Source: Palaemon carinicauda (lineage: Eukaryota; Arthropoda; Malacostraca; Decapoda; Palaemonidae). From it: DNA of 64,000 nucleotides. This document shows positions 21,870 through 32,979 of the stretch, in pieces; the first letter of the stretch is position 1, and every line of letters begins with the position of its first letter. Position numbers and translations under genes: made by a program. The notes under the pieces were generated by a model. It was given only the letters and a program-made list of their open reading frames with translations, ran no database searches and was not told the DNA's origin. The DNA is taken from positions 12,675,093 to 12,739,092 of the forward strand of contig NC_090744.1 of NCBI RefSeq assembly GCF_036898095.1, read 5' to 3'.

Positions 21870-23100
21870 AAAAATTCAACAAAGATGGTAAGATGGCTGT
21901 TCTAGTTTGAGAACAAGGGCCTCATGATCAATATGGCCAAAAGCAGCACTAAAATTAAGGCCAATCATACAAATTTCCTGAAAACAGGGATTTTTGTATA
22001 TCATTGGAAATTGTAAGAACATCACATGCTCCAAGCCTTGCAAAAGCCAATTGTAAACTAGGGAACAGAAAATTACCTTCAGCAAACCTATTTAGAAGTT
22101 TTTCCAAAAGGCACTCGAAGTGCAAAAAGAAACACCTCTTGCGGAAAATAACAATATTGGAGCTATGAAATCAGCAGACTTTTAGAAAAACAAAGGAAAA
22201 ACACCACTTAGGTCTACATCTACATGATCAAAGTCCACGAGGGTTTTAATTTCAAGAGACCGAAAACAAATTTGTTAGGTTAGCCTCAGGAAAACAGTAA
22301 TGAAGACGAGACAGTTTCTTATTATTCTGATTACTGTCAAACACATCAGCCAAAAGAGTTGCCTTTTTGTTTGGGCAGTTTGTGATGGAGCCATCTGGTT
22401 TAAGTAAAGGAGGAACTATTACGTCTACACCAAAGTGTGTATATTTAAGGGAAGCCAACCACTTATGTTATTGGGATGTACCAGAAGGGTTTCTTTTATG
22501 ATTAAATTTTATTCCTTTTCAGTTGAAACATAAGTACTAGCCGAAGTGATTAAAATTCAAATCTGATCTGTTACCCTTCCAAATAAGAACGTCTACAATC
22601 ATCATTGAACCAGTTTGTCTTTAACTCCATACTTCAGCACACGAGAAGAGATATACCTATCAATTACGTTGATTAGATTCTCATTCAAAAGAATAACAGG
22701 CTCAACACTTCTATACAAATGTGTTCAATTCAAATGCAATCACCCAAAATACCATCTCAGCCTGCTTGAGATTTTATATACATCTTACATGACACACCAG
22801 GGACTGGCTGCTCAGTCCTAATCATTAACGAAATCAAGGCATGACCAGACGTTCTAACTGGAGAACCAACCTTACTTGCCACAACACCAGGGAAGTTTGT
22901 GTATACAAAGTCCAAGCAGTTATCAGACCAGTGATTACCTTCACTTATGATCTACTCACAGACTGATTCAGAGGTAAAGTCCAAACCTTAAGCCATAATC
23001 AGTAGGAGAAACAGAATTTAACCATTCCCTATGGTGAGCATTGAAATATAGGACCTAAAGCCCCATAATCATGATGATAAAGCCAGGAATCTGCACAGTA
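21870..23100 (-). pseudogene. Jockey/CR1-like LINE nested in DIRS B (endonuclease to RT start)
   Basis: On the minus strand an apurinic-type endonuclease segment (FNAHHREWLNSVS near 23060-23020) is followed by a linker with LYRSVEPVILLNENLIN (near 22700). Then come PPLLKPDGSITNCPN and KATLLADVFDSNQ (22458-22340), and the first RT catalytic region IGLNFSAAFGHIDHEAL (near 21980-21910). The RT Asp block is altered to LNFSAAFG. Stops and frameshifts are frequent and the element is cut off at about 21870, before the RT catalytic Asp pair. EN nicks target DNA and RT copies the element at the nick in this group. Confidence 0.8.
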
Positions 23101-24003
23101 AGGCATAGCGAAGGAAAACCAACTTGGTATGAAATGGAGCTGTTGCCAAAACCCTTTCCGAAGTATAATTTCTGCAAAAATTATGAGTTGCTGATGCCTT
23201 ACAATAGGAACACTAACCTTCAGGACTTTCATTAGACTTTGATCAAATTCTTTGTGAAATTTTGATGTCAAAACTCTTAACAATTAATGACATTGCATTT
23301 TTGGAGAAGACTATTTGGAATTCTACTGTAATACCAGAAAAATAAATTAGGAACACTACTTCTAATGTTCAAAGATTTTGCCAAATAATCTGGGACAATA
23401 AATCTGTTTTCTGATAATCTCTCATACTTTTCCAAGAGAGAATTTGAAAAAATTGTGGCAAACTGTGTCCCCAAAATAATATCTAGCTCTGAAATAGAGC
23501 AAATGAGTTACCATCATCTAACGTTCCTCAAACCCTACATAGAAGGCATTGCTTGGAGTTCATTTAAGCAATTAGCTCAAGCCAACACTAACAGGATGTG
23601 TTTTACCAATGAGAACTTTAATCAGAAGTTTTTTTAAAGGTTATAAGTTGACCCTTTAAATACTGTGAAACTACGGACACATAAAAAATTCCATAGAATA
23701 GACATGACTACTGGAGGTCCTGCAATACTAAAAAGCACTAAATACACACACCATAATACCTGAAAAGACAAGATCTAATATCAAATACTCAAGTACGGAA
23801 TTATGCATGGATCTGTATCCCTTAACAGCCGAAATTTCAATGTTTTCACAAAAAAGAGAATGTAAAAATTTAACCATCATTCAAATTAGTTTTTGTCAAA
23901 AATAGCCAACTATCCAAGAATGTAAGAAAAAAAAATAAAAATTGTCCCAAAAATGTCAAAATATGGACAATCATCCAAGAAATCTGTCAAAAAAAATTGC
24001 CAA

Positions 24004-24666
24004 TCAAACCAAAAATGCAAAAGAATGGCCATTACTCCAAAAAAAATAATGGCCAATCATCCAATACCTGTCAAAAACTAGCCAATCATCTAGGTATAAA
24101 AGAACTCTCGGGAAATAATTCTTCAACCATTCTGAAAGAGAGACCATCATCATGGTGAACACTTGAAGGTCTGCCCGAGAATGAAACATTGCACTAAAAT
24201 TGGTAAATCTTTGAACCACTGATGAAACGAAGATATTTCCATGAATTGTGGAAGTATGAGAAAATATGCATCTAGGAGTCTGTTGAAAACAAGTCTTTTC
24301 TCTTTATCACCCCCAAGAAGAGGGAATTTCAATAGCAAACTTTGTGAGAACTGTAATTATTTTGAGGGCCAAGACATCTACAACTTGTTTTAACCCCCTC
24401 AATCTTTGAAGGTCTTGGTATAACCCGTTGCAAATTCCCAGATAAATAACATAATTTTGTTTCAAAATCTGTGCCAATGCTGTATTGCTAGATAATTCTG
24501 AAATAGGGCCGGTTCCTTGGACAAAGGAGAATTGGAGCCTGGAGGGATCAGGTACACTCTTTTTGACTACAGCTAGCAATCCAGGATTGGGACAAAGGCC
24601 ATCCCAAACATGAGAGAAACTATTCCTCCGGTAGGGATTTGCAAGGAAGGACGACTGTTCTCTCAT
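24004..24666 (-). pseudogene. DIRS B reverse transcriptase fragment
   Basis: Three overlapping minus-strand frames contain DAYFLILPQF (first catalytic Asp, near 24270), then ADLQVFTMMMVSLSEWL and LLYLDDWLVF (near 24100-24075). LDDWL is the characteristic DIRS RT box and its Asp pair is intact. Frameshifts near 24210 and 24310 break the frame. The upstream part (24666-24310) has no motif that I recognise and may be the Gag-RT junction. Confidence 0.83.
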
Positions 24667-25075
24667 AAGATCTGGAGTCTAGTTAGAAACTCTTCTGGAA
24701 TGCCTACCCTGATAATATACCTCAGTTACAAGATGATTTCCTCTGGGTACAATTCCAAGACCGTCAAAGCAGACTTTAAAAGTCGGAGACTTGGATATCA
24801 TTAGAAAGTGACTCTTAGTATCACCAAGTATTGGTACCCACTCGAGCAACTACTTATTAATATACAAAATAAGACTCAATATAAGGGAAAAATAGAAATA
24901 TTAAATATTTCTGCGCCTCACTGTCCCAAGCATAAAGACAATTATTTTTATCTCTTGATAACCAAACATACAAAGGCTGTTGGTACAGCCTCAGTAGTCC
25001 TATCTTAAAACAATTTTATATAAACAGGTCAGATAATCCAAACCCAATTAAAAATTTTCTTCCTATAAAACTAAA

Positions 25076-25132
25076 AATAACTCCTACTTCATAATCAGAA
25101 AAGTAGAGTATTTCATTTCAAGAAAGCTTAGA
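25076..25132 (+). repeat. ~51 bp minisatellite, left part
   Basis: CTCCTACTTCATAATCAG, then AAAGTAGAGTATTTC and AAGAAAGCTTAGA, form one unit of the repeat that continues at 26731-26905. The LINE at 25133-26730 splits the array. Confidence 0.8.
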
Positions 25133-26730
25133 TTGATTGTTTGATTTAAAGTTTTCAGGCATCCTGACATCTGAGGTCATTGACGCCGGTAACATTTAAT
25201 TTATGTATACAAAAATAAAAAATAAAATAAAATAAAAAATAAAAGAGTATTCAGTTTAAGTCATAAAAGTTAAATATTTTTCGGAAGACCTGCTTCTGAA
25301 ATAAATCTAAAAATGCCACTTGCATGGTAGGACACATCATTTCCAAGAATCTTGGCAAGGATGAACCTGCCACCCTCACCTCGAGCCTCAAACAAATATC
25401 TATTCCTCAAGTTGTTATAATTGGGGCATTCGGTCAACAAATGCCTTACTTTTAGAGGTACTAAACAGTCGTCACAATACGGTTGGTGTTGGCCCTTCAG
25501 CAGAAACTCGTGTGTCAACCGAGTGTGACCGATACGGAGATGACAAAGAGACTTCTCCCATTTTCGGGGCATCATATTATACCTCCAAGGAGATATGTCA
25601 TTTGTTACCTCTCACATTTTATTCCCATCTAGGCTATCCCATTGCTGTTGCCATTTATTGCAAACCAATTTCTTTATGTCAGGTAAGAAATCATCACAGG
25701 GAATGGGATACCTTCTTGGCAGCAACTCGGATGCAGCCTTCTTAGCCAGTGAATCTGCCTTCTCATTCCCAGACACACCTACATGTGCTGGAACCCAACA
25801 AAATTGAACTGTTATACCTCTCCGTCCAATAATAAAAAGCCATTCTAAAATCTTTAAAACTAAAGGGTTATTAGAATTAAAAACTTCTATAGCTTGAAGG
25901 ACACTTCTTGCATCATTAAAAATTGTAAAATTACCCTCCTTCTCCAACGCTATTTTCTAAATAGCGGTTAATATGCCATACAGTTCGGCAGTAAATATGG
26001 AAGCGGTCAGAGGAAGTGCACTTCTACAATTAAAACCATTACTATGTACTCCAAATCCAACGCCAGCATCAGATTTGGAGCCATCAGTATGTTCATTAAA
26101 AAGATACCTGGCTTCTAGGTCTGACATATTCTTATCATCTCCAATAAAATATTTACAAAAAGATATCTCTGGTAACTTCCATGGAGGCGTTGATGATACC
26201 TTGAATGGAAGTACCTTATTTCTAATTATATCCAGACTATTTAATAATCGTTTCACCCGAAAGCCATAAGGTTGAGGAGATTTTGGGTGCAACTCAAAGT
26301 ATGATGCGTGTCTTACAAGGCTTGCAGTCTGAAAGGCTAGAGAGTTAGGGAGTCTTTGCAATCTAAACCAATACCGAATAATGGAAGACATTCGGTAAAG
26401 GTCTAGAGGTAACTCTCCAGCATCAACAAGGAGACTTAGGATAGGCGAGGTTTTAAAAGCTCCAGTAGACAATCTAATATCTGCATGATGTATCGAGTCT
26501 AATATTTTTAACCGGCTTGGGGTGGCTGAAGAATATATTTCACAACCATAACTAATTTTGGAAAAAATCAAGGCCTTGTATAATTTTAAAATAGTATTGC
26601 GGTCTGCCCCCATGATGTATGGGACAATACTTTCAAGATATTCAGAGCTTCAACACTTTGCTTTTAACGCTTTTAAGTGAGAAACCCATGTAAGCCTACA
26701 ATCAAATATCAAACCTAAAAATTTAGCTTC
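25133..26730 (-). mobile_element. 5'-truncated LINE with RNase H, 15 bp target-site duplication
   Basis: The element is flanked by identical copies of TCAAGAAAGCTTAGA at 25118-25132 and 26731-26745, a clear target-site duplication. Its minus-strand 3' end is a short AATC-type repeat preceded by ATGTCAGGATGCCTGAAAAC, and a T/A-rich 3' UTR separates that from the ORF2 stop at 25270. Only the C-terminal part of ORF2 remains, consistent with 5' truncation during target-primed reverse transcription. Confidence 0.92.
25270..26730 (-). pseudogene. LINE ORF2 C-terminus: RT end, RNase H, zinc-finger tail
   Basis: From 26613 to 25270 the minus strand is one frame interrupted by only two nonsense codons, TAG near 25957 and TGA near 25612. 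It contains the RT thumb region (KLYKALIFSKISYGCEIY), RNase H with HTDGSKSDAGVGFG, the second acidic block FNDARSVLQAI and CWVPAHVGVSGNEKADSLA, and a C-terminal CDDC/RHLLTECP motif. RNase H of this kind is found in Jockey- and I-group LINEs. Both stops could come from C-to-T changes of CAG and CGA. The frame above 26613 (AKFLGLIFDCRLTWVSHLK) is open apart from one stop and runs to the truncation point. Confidence 0.9.
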
Positions 26731-26905
26731 TCAAGAAAGCTTAGAAGTAACTACTACTTAAGCATCTGCAAAGTAGAGTATTTCAAGAAAACTTAGATGT
26801 ATCCCATACTTAAGCATCTGCAAAGTAGAGCATTTTAAGAAAACTTAGAGTAACTCCTACTTAAAAGTCAGAAAAGTAGAGCATTTCAAAAATACTTCCT
26901 ACTTT
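26731..26905 (+). repeat. ~51 bp minisatellite, right part
   Basis: AAGTAGAG recurs at about 26771, 26823 and 26874 within units reading CTTAAGCATCTGCAAAGTAG and AAGAAAACTTAGA. It is the continuation of 25076-25132 across the LINE insertion. Confidence 0.85.
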
Positions 26906-27034
26906 ATTAACCAAAAACAGCATTTGTTTAGAGAGCCAACTTCCAAACTGAAAATTTAAAGACGTCTATTGGCATAAACAATTGGCTCAAGGACGGGGAT
27001 TAAATCAATCTAGAACAAGCTTTGGTATATGATG

Positions 27035-27610
27035 ATTACTATTATTATTATTACTATCCAAGCTACAACCCTAGTTGGAAAAGCAAGATGCTATAAGCCC
27101 AGGGGATCCAACAGGGAAAAATAGCCCAATGAGGAAAGGAAATAAGGAAATAAATAAATGAAGAGAACAAATTAACAATAAATCATTCTAAAATAAGTAA
27201 CAACGTCAAAACAGACATGTCACATATAAACTATTAACAACATAAAAAACAAATATGTCATAAATAAACTACAAAAAGACTCATGTCCGCCTGGTCAACA
27301 AAAAAGCATTTGCTCAAACTTTGAACTTTTCAAGTTCTACTGATTCAACCACCCGATTAGGAAGATCATTCCACAACTTGATAACAGCTGGAATAAAACT
27401 TCTAGAGTACTGCGTAGTATTGAGCCTCGTGATGGATAAGGCCTGGCTATTAGAATTAACTGCCTGCCTAGTATTACGAACAGGATAGAATTGTCCAGGG
27501 AGATCTGAATGTAAAGGATGGTCAGTTATGAAAAATCTTATGTAACATGCATAATGAACTAATGATTGTCTTAAATAAGTCGGAAGTTCTTTGTGGTATA
27601 GAAATCCTCA
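27035..27610 (-). mobile_element. CR1/Jockey-like LINE, 3' part, copy 2
   Basis: The minus strand encodes the ORF2 C-terminus with few breaks: ITDHPLHSDLPGQFYPVRN, then LNTTQYSRSFIPAVIKLWND, LPNRVVESVELEKFK and ANAFLL, with a TGA just before ANAFLL. The 3' UTR contains the reverse complement of GCTATAAGCCCAGGGGATCC. The element ends in a TAATAA-type microsatellite at 27036-27055. The last ~170 bp closely match copies at 17685 and 31812. The 5' limit near 27610 is approximate. Confidence 0.85.
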
Positions 27611-29280
27611 ACGCTAATGAGAATTAAAAGTACCAATATAACTTTGCACTTGAGATGGCAAGTTATTTCAACATTCTAGGCTAGAGGTGTAAGAATACTA
27701 CCACGGTACATCCTCCGTCTCGTAGAACGACTGAAAGAACAGTTGCTACCCTGCAGTCTTGCTTTGTAGCAAAAGGTTTGGCCCACTGCCAATAAATGTG
27801 GAACTGCTGCCATTCAGTTGGACTATTTAGTTATAGGTTAGACACACTGCCAATAACTGTGGTTGATGACTGCAACGGCACGCTATCGTAAAAACCTCTG
27901 CCAAATTATAGTGCATCAGACCACCAATGCCTTCACGTTGGGATAACGGTAAGATAGAAGATATTTATTCATAGATTCTATCCGAAACAAAAATGCAGAA
28001 TCAAGTGTATAAATCTTAGAAATAGCAGTCTCCGAAGACTTGGAAGGAGAAGCAGCCTTAATTTATATTACTTATTTGATTACTTTTTTCTAAGAGTTTA
28101 TGTAAGAAACATACCACCTCATATTCTGTTCCGGCCTATTTTCTTCTTTTTTCATTTACCTGTTCAGAAGGATGACCAGAGACAGTACCTTTAAACTGGT
28201 CTTCTTGTTTGTTTACTCCATTGCTATGAATTTATTTTAAAGACTCATTTCATCTGTTAAGCTACTAGATATACAATTACCCAATTTGATTAACACATGG
28301 TGAGCTAGTGGCTGAGCTTGCAAGCAACTGAAAGTACAAAAACACGATGCAACAGATGCTATGGCAAAAGTTTCAAGATACATCTGGTGCTAAAGGAATC
28401 GTACGATAAGCCAACACAGCTAGACAGGAAATATGAGGTTGCTTAAAAGCACTTACTTAAGCAAGTGGAGGGATATTAGGATCTCGGTCTTCTGCCTCAC
28501 AATCCAGTTGCAGAAGACGAGAATTTTGCATTAGAAAGGTCAAAACTAAATAATGAATCAGAGACTGCGAGAGGATCTCAAATCTGCAATGTGCTATACA
28601 CCATCAGAACCCTTACTACATAGAACACTAGAACATCCACATCTGACTTTAGAAGTCAGGTTAGGGTCTGAAAAACAACAGGTTACTTCAGAATGGTCGC
28701 CTTTAATTTTAGACTTGCTGGACTTCTGAGCTTTCACGAAAGAAGCAAATAAAATTAAGAGCTGTGAGGTTCATCACTAACAAGATAAAGAGCTGGATTT
28801 CCCCCTGAACCAAAAGCAAGTTTCCTTTTCCGGCTTAAAATTTCAATTTGGTCAGCAACTACAGAAACATACTTTTCCACGAGAGGCCTTGACAATCATC
28901 ACAATGATTATTCAAATCGCAGTACTGTCCATGACAGAAAGCAAGAGAGTATGCGGATCATGATCACCCAGAAACTCTTCCCTGAATAATTTATGCTGTA
29001 GTATTAAACCCAGATTAAGACATCTCTAAACAGAGCTAAATCAGCCATGTCTGATTATTACAGGCACCCTAAATTCTTTATAGTGGTCAGCATCCCATCC
29101 CCATATCTGATGAGGAACACTAGCAAAAACTTAAAAGACGAAACAAATTAATGACCCCTGGCACCCATTCCATTATCATCGGGAAGCAAGGCGAAGACTG
29201 AAATCCCGCACAAACTTTGCAACAGTGGATGGGCCATAACCAAAACGGGCAGCTGCTCGCAGGCTACAAAAGTCGGGAAA
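27610..29280. other. No recognised gene
   Basis: I see no coding element or clear repeat in these 1.7 kb. No open frame longer than 60 codons is worth noting. A possible continuation of a decayed retroelement cannot be excluded. Confidence 0.5.
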
Positions 29281-29559
29281 GTGATCGACGGCCATCCAGT
29301 GCAGAATAACCCTCACCAGGAAGGACTGGGTAACTTAAACAGAGCAAGGGTGAAACTGTGCAAACCTAGTGATATCCACCACACATGGGAATTGGCCATC
29401 AACCTTTATGCCCATGTGGGGCAACACTATAAACAATGGAACACATCCAATGAGGGCGAAACTGGGCCCTCATTGCTTGGATCAAGAGCTCAAGGGAAGC
29501 AGTTAAAATGCCGTCCTGTGAGTTTTTGTCATTGGCACGATAATATGCATACATACATA

Positions 29560-30475
29560 TACCAAGGTACTCCCCCAATTTTGGGGGGTAGCCAACATCA
29601 AACAAATTTAACAGAAAAGGGGACCTCTCCTACTTCCCCCAATTTTGGGGGGTAGCCAACATCAAACAAATTTAACAGAAAAGGGGAGGGACCTCTCCTA
29701 CTCCCCCCAATTTTGGGGGGTAGCCAACATCAAACAAATTTAACAGAAAAGGGGACCTCTCCTACTCCCCCCAATTTTGGGGGGTAGCCAACATCAAACA
29801 AATTTAACAGAAAAGGGGACCTCTCCTACTCCCCCCAATTTTGGGGGGTAGCCAACATCAAACAAATTTAACAGAAAAGGGGACCTCTCCTACTCCCCCC
29901 AATTTTGGGGGGTAGCCAACATCAAACAAATTTAACAGAAAAGGGGACCTCTCCTACCCTCCCCAATTTTGGGGGGTAGCCAACATCAAACAAATTTAAC
30001 AGAAAAGGGGACCTCTCCTACTCCCCCCAATTTTGGGGGGTAGCCAACATCAAACAAATTTAACAGAAAAGGGGACCTCTCCTACTCCCCCCAATTTTGG
30101 GGGGTAGCCAACATCAACCAAATTTAACAGAAAAGGGGACCTCTCCTACTCCCCCCAAATTTGGGGGGTAGCCAACATCAAACAAATTTAACAGAAAAGG
30201 GGACCTCTCCTACTCTCCCCAATTTTGGGGGGTAGCCAACATCAAACAAATTTAACAGAAAAGGGGACCTCTCCTACTCCCCCCAATTTTGGGGGGTAGC
30301 CAACATCAAACAAATTTAACAGAAAAGGGGACCTCTCCTACTCCCCCCAAATTTGGGGGGTAGCAAACATCAAACAAATTTAACAGAAAAGGGGACCTCT
30401 CCTACTCTCCCCAATTTTGGGGGGTAGCCAACATCAAACAAATGAAACAGAAAAGGGGACCTCTCCTCTCTATGT
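29560..30475 (+). repeat. 64 bp satellite, about 14 copies
   Basis: The unit repeats with a period of 64 bp (for example at 29711, 29775, 29839, 29903) and contains CCCCCCAATTTTGGGGGG, GTAGCCAACATCAAACAAAT, TTAACAGAAAAGGGGACC and TCTCCTACT. Copies are nearly identical, with a few carrying AAATTTG instead of AATTTTG. The C6/G6 arms can pair around the A/T centre, giving a small hairpin in each unit. The first unit is preceded by ACATACATATACCAAGGTAC, shared in reverse with the DIRS remnant at 35.3 kb. Confidence 0.97.
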
Positions 30476-30609
30476 TCCTCCCAGCCTGACAAGGGACTCG
30501 ACCGTGTTCGGCTGGTACTGCTAATAATATACGACGATCAAAACCCAAAATCTGAAATGGTAACTGAAAGACACTACTGTGTGGCTAGCACAAGCCGTTG
30601 GTTATTGCT

Positions 30610-30690
30610 ATGATTGATTGATTGATTTAAAGTTTTCAGGCATCCTGACATCTAAGGTCATTGACGCCGATAACATTTAATTTATGTATA
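30610..30690 (-). mobile_element. 3' end of the AATC-tailed LINE, second copy
   Basis: The segment GATTGATTGATTGATTTAAA followed by GTTTTCAGGCATCCTGACAT and GACGCCGATAACATTTAAT nearly matches the 3' terminus at 25133-25205, in the same orientation and ending in the same 4 bp microsatellite. The DNA above 30690 does not match the other copy closely, so only the terminus is called. The 103-residue open frame across it is 3' UTR read-through. Confidence 0.75.
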
Positions 30691-31236
30691 AGCCTATTGA
30701 AAGGAAATAAATCAGGAAATTCTTTAAGTTTTAGGGGTAAAAATGTCGATGAAACTAAGCTTCCAGAGAGAAGCAATTGGAACATCAGGAAAACTTCAAT
30801 TGACTCCCTAAAAATACCATAAACCAAGTTAACATTTGAATACTTGGAATAAAAACAAAAAGCAATCATAAGTTTCCCATAAAATACAAATAATTCAAGT
30901 GTCCAAAAATAATTTGTTAAATCAAAGGGTAAATTTATCCAAATCACTAAATTTGTTACAATTTCTTAGATTGAATTTTAACAAAATTACTAAATTCTTG
31001 TTCATAAGTGGTCTTTTCACAATCAGATGCTATTCTATTCAACTTTCCAATTACATATATGGTTTTACACATTATAATAGTATTTGATTAATATATTTCA
31101 AAACATTATGAAAAGGGAGAATAAATTCAATGAACTGATCTCATAAATACCCATAGTTTTATCCTCATCCTAACCAACTCCAGATGCACAAAAGGGTCAT
31201 GACTACACAGGAGAGAGTTGGAAAGGGCACAAGACA

Positions 31237-31690
31237 GACATCAGTGGTGAGAACACTGAACCCTATATGTCCTTTGAACTGATACTGGAGTTGTAACTAC
31301 TTCAAGTTCACATAGTTAATTAAGATGTCTAGTTTAAATATTGTCAAAAGAACATCCGTAGTGAGAACACTGAACCCTATACGTCCTTTGAACTGATACT
31401 GGAGTTTAACTACTTCAAGTTCACATAGTTAATTAAGATGTCTAGTTTAAATATTGTCAAAAGAACATCCGTAGTGAGAACACTGAACCCTATACGTCCT
31501 TTGAACTGATACTGGAGTTTAACTACTTCAAGTTCACATAGTTAATTAAGATGTCTAGTTTAAATATTGTCAAAAGAACATCAGTAGTGAGAAAAGTGAA
31601 CCCTATACATCATTTGAACTGATACTGGAGTTAAACTACTTCAAGTTCACATAGTTAATTTAGATGTTTCAAAATTGAGTCAAAAGAAAG
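31237..31690 (+). repeat. ~113 bp tandem repeat, four copies
   Basis: GTGAGAACACTGAACCCTAT recurs at about 31246, 31361 and 31474, with a diverged fourth copy at 31587. Units also share TTTGAACTGATACTGGAGTT and CAAGTTCACATAGTTAATT. The middle copies are nearly identical and the last is degraded. Confidence 0.95.
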
Positions 31691-31811
31691 TGTAGAGAGT
31701 ACGTGACAGAAGGAAAGTTGGCCAGGGGCACCAAGAACAATATTATTCACCTTTTAGCAACATCTTGACATTGATGAGAGACACAGAGTGGTACTGCTGT
31801 ATTTCCATAAA

Positions 31812-31975
31812 GTATAGTATTATTAATAACAACTAACCTACAACCCTAGTGGGAAAAACAGGATGCTATAAGCCCAAGGGCTCCAACGGGGAAAAATTCC
31901 CCAGTGAGAAAAGGAAATAAGTAAAACTATATTGAGAAGTAATGAACAAAAAATATCTTTCATAAATTAACGATG
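31812..31975 (-). mobile_element. CR1/Jockey-like LINE, 3' UTR only, copy 3
   Basis: CTACAACCCTAGTGGGAAAA, GATGCTATAAGCCCAAGGGC and the A-rich CCAGTGAGAAAAGGAAATAA match the 3' UTR of copies 1 and 2, in the same orientation with the same TAATAA-type end. There is no coding sequence. Confidence 0.8.
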
Positions 31976-32446
31976 TGTCGGCTGGAATTTCAATTTCTTC
32001 ATGGGATCGCTGAAGTTGATCGAGGTCTATGTAGGTTTAATATCTCTCAGATGTATTACCTGTAATAAAAGAGAAAAGTTATCAAAAGGGTCACTACTGT
32101 ACCTTCATTTCCTCAACTATCAGTTTAGTATAAATTCTTCGTATGAAATAGTAAAAGTGCTTCATTACCAGTCTGATAAAACTTAGGCAGCTACCCCTTC
32201 AAGTGAATTAAATTAACATCTTGTCATAGTGACTAACATTTCAAGAAAATAGACAGCCACGTTTAGCCCCACCCCTCTCTCCACTACAAAATCATCGAAA
32301 AATTCTTTCTCCTCTTCCACCACACCTCATCTCTCCATATTATCCTTCACCTTATCTCACAATCTAATTCCCTACCTCCCCGTCAATCTTCTCCCCTTAA
32401 CAAGATCTTCCCAAGCCCTACTTACTCCCTCGCCACCATCCATCCT

Positions 32447-32850
32447 TAACCTTTTTACCCCCAGGCTCTTTGGAAATTTCCAACCCTTAACCCCAAGGGG
32501 GTTATTTTTTTCCCCAGCACATTTTGTAGTATATTTTTTTTTAAATTGCTCTAACAGCCTTAATTTTTGTCATAGAGAGGTCAGGTTGGTCTCATTTTCT
32601 TGGAAAATGCCTGAATTTTCTCAAACAATTATCAAAAATATGAAAAAAAAAATTTTATAGCATTTTTTTGCAAGGACGTACCGGTACGTCCATGGGGGTA
32701 AAGGGTTGAGTTTTGTGAAACGTACCAGTAGGTCCTTTGGGGGTAAAGGGTTGAGTTTTGTGAAACGTACCAGTAGGTCCTTTGGGGGTAAAGGGTTGAG
32801 TTTTGTGAAACGTACCAGTAGGTCCTTTGGGGGTAAAATGGTTAACACAT
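32447..32850 (+). mobile_element. MITE-like element 1 with 45 bp tandem growth at its right end
   Basis: The left end TTTTTACCCCCAG and right end TGGGGGTAAAGGG are inverted. The interior holds ATAGAGAGGTCAGGTTGGTC and, near 32675-32692, the perfect 18 bp palindrome GGACGTACCGGTACGTCC. From 32706 to 32840 the right end is amplified as 45 bp units (GAGTTTTGTGAAACGTACCA, GTAGGTCCTTTGGGGGTAAA), starting at 32706, 32751 and 32796. It is non-coding; the open frames across it on both strands merely follow the 45 bp period. Confidence 0.8.
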
Positions 32851-32979
32851 GGACATACCATTTCAGTCCTGACACAACCTACTGTATATCCTTCAATGAT
32901 TTCAATAGATTTTAGAGTACAGAAAACTGAAAGACCAAATATTACAATTAGACCTTTGCAAACAAAATTGTTTGACATG

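Larger units (their letters stand above)
18312..24700 (-). mobile_element. DIRS-like retrotransposon B, with nested LINE
   Basis: On the minus strand RT (24.67-24.0 kb), RNase H (20.61-20.42 kb) and tyrosine recombinase (19.87-19.36 kb) appear in DIRS order. They are followed by the terminal hairpin (18.82-18.31 kb). A LINE of a different family interrupts it at about 23.1-21.87 kb. The end sequence (AAAAGGGATTTTGACGTAGG) differs from that of A, C and D, so this is a separate subfamily. The left ITR and Gag were not recognised. Confidence 0.8.

Noticed and set aside
29281..29655. 124-residue plus-strand open frame.
   Set aside because: It begins at a GTG, has no recognisable similarity and runs into the 64 bp satellite.
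29560..30475. Regularly spaced repeats that could suggest a CRISPR array.
   Set aside because: The whole 64 bp period is conserved, so there are no unique spacers, and the context is eukaryotic with no cas genes.
30636..30947. 103-residue minus-strand open frame.
   Set aside because: Its C-terminal part is the 3' UTR of the AATC-tailed LINE, so it is not a protein.
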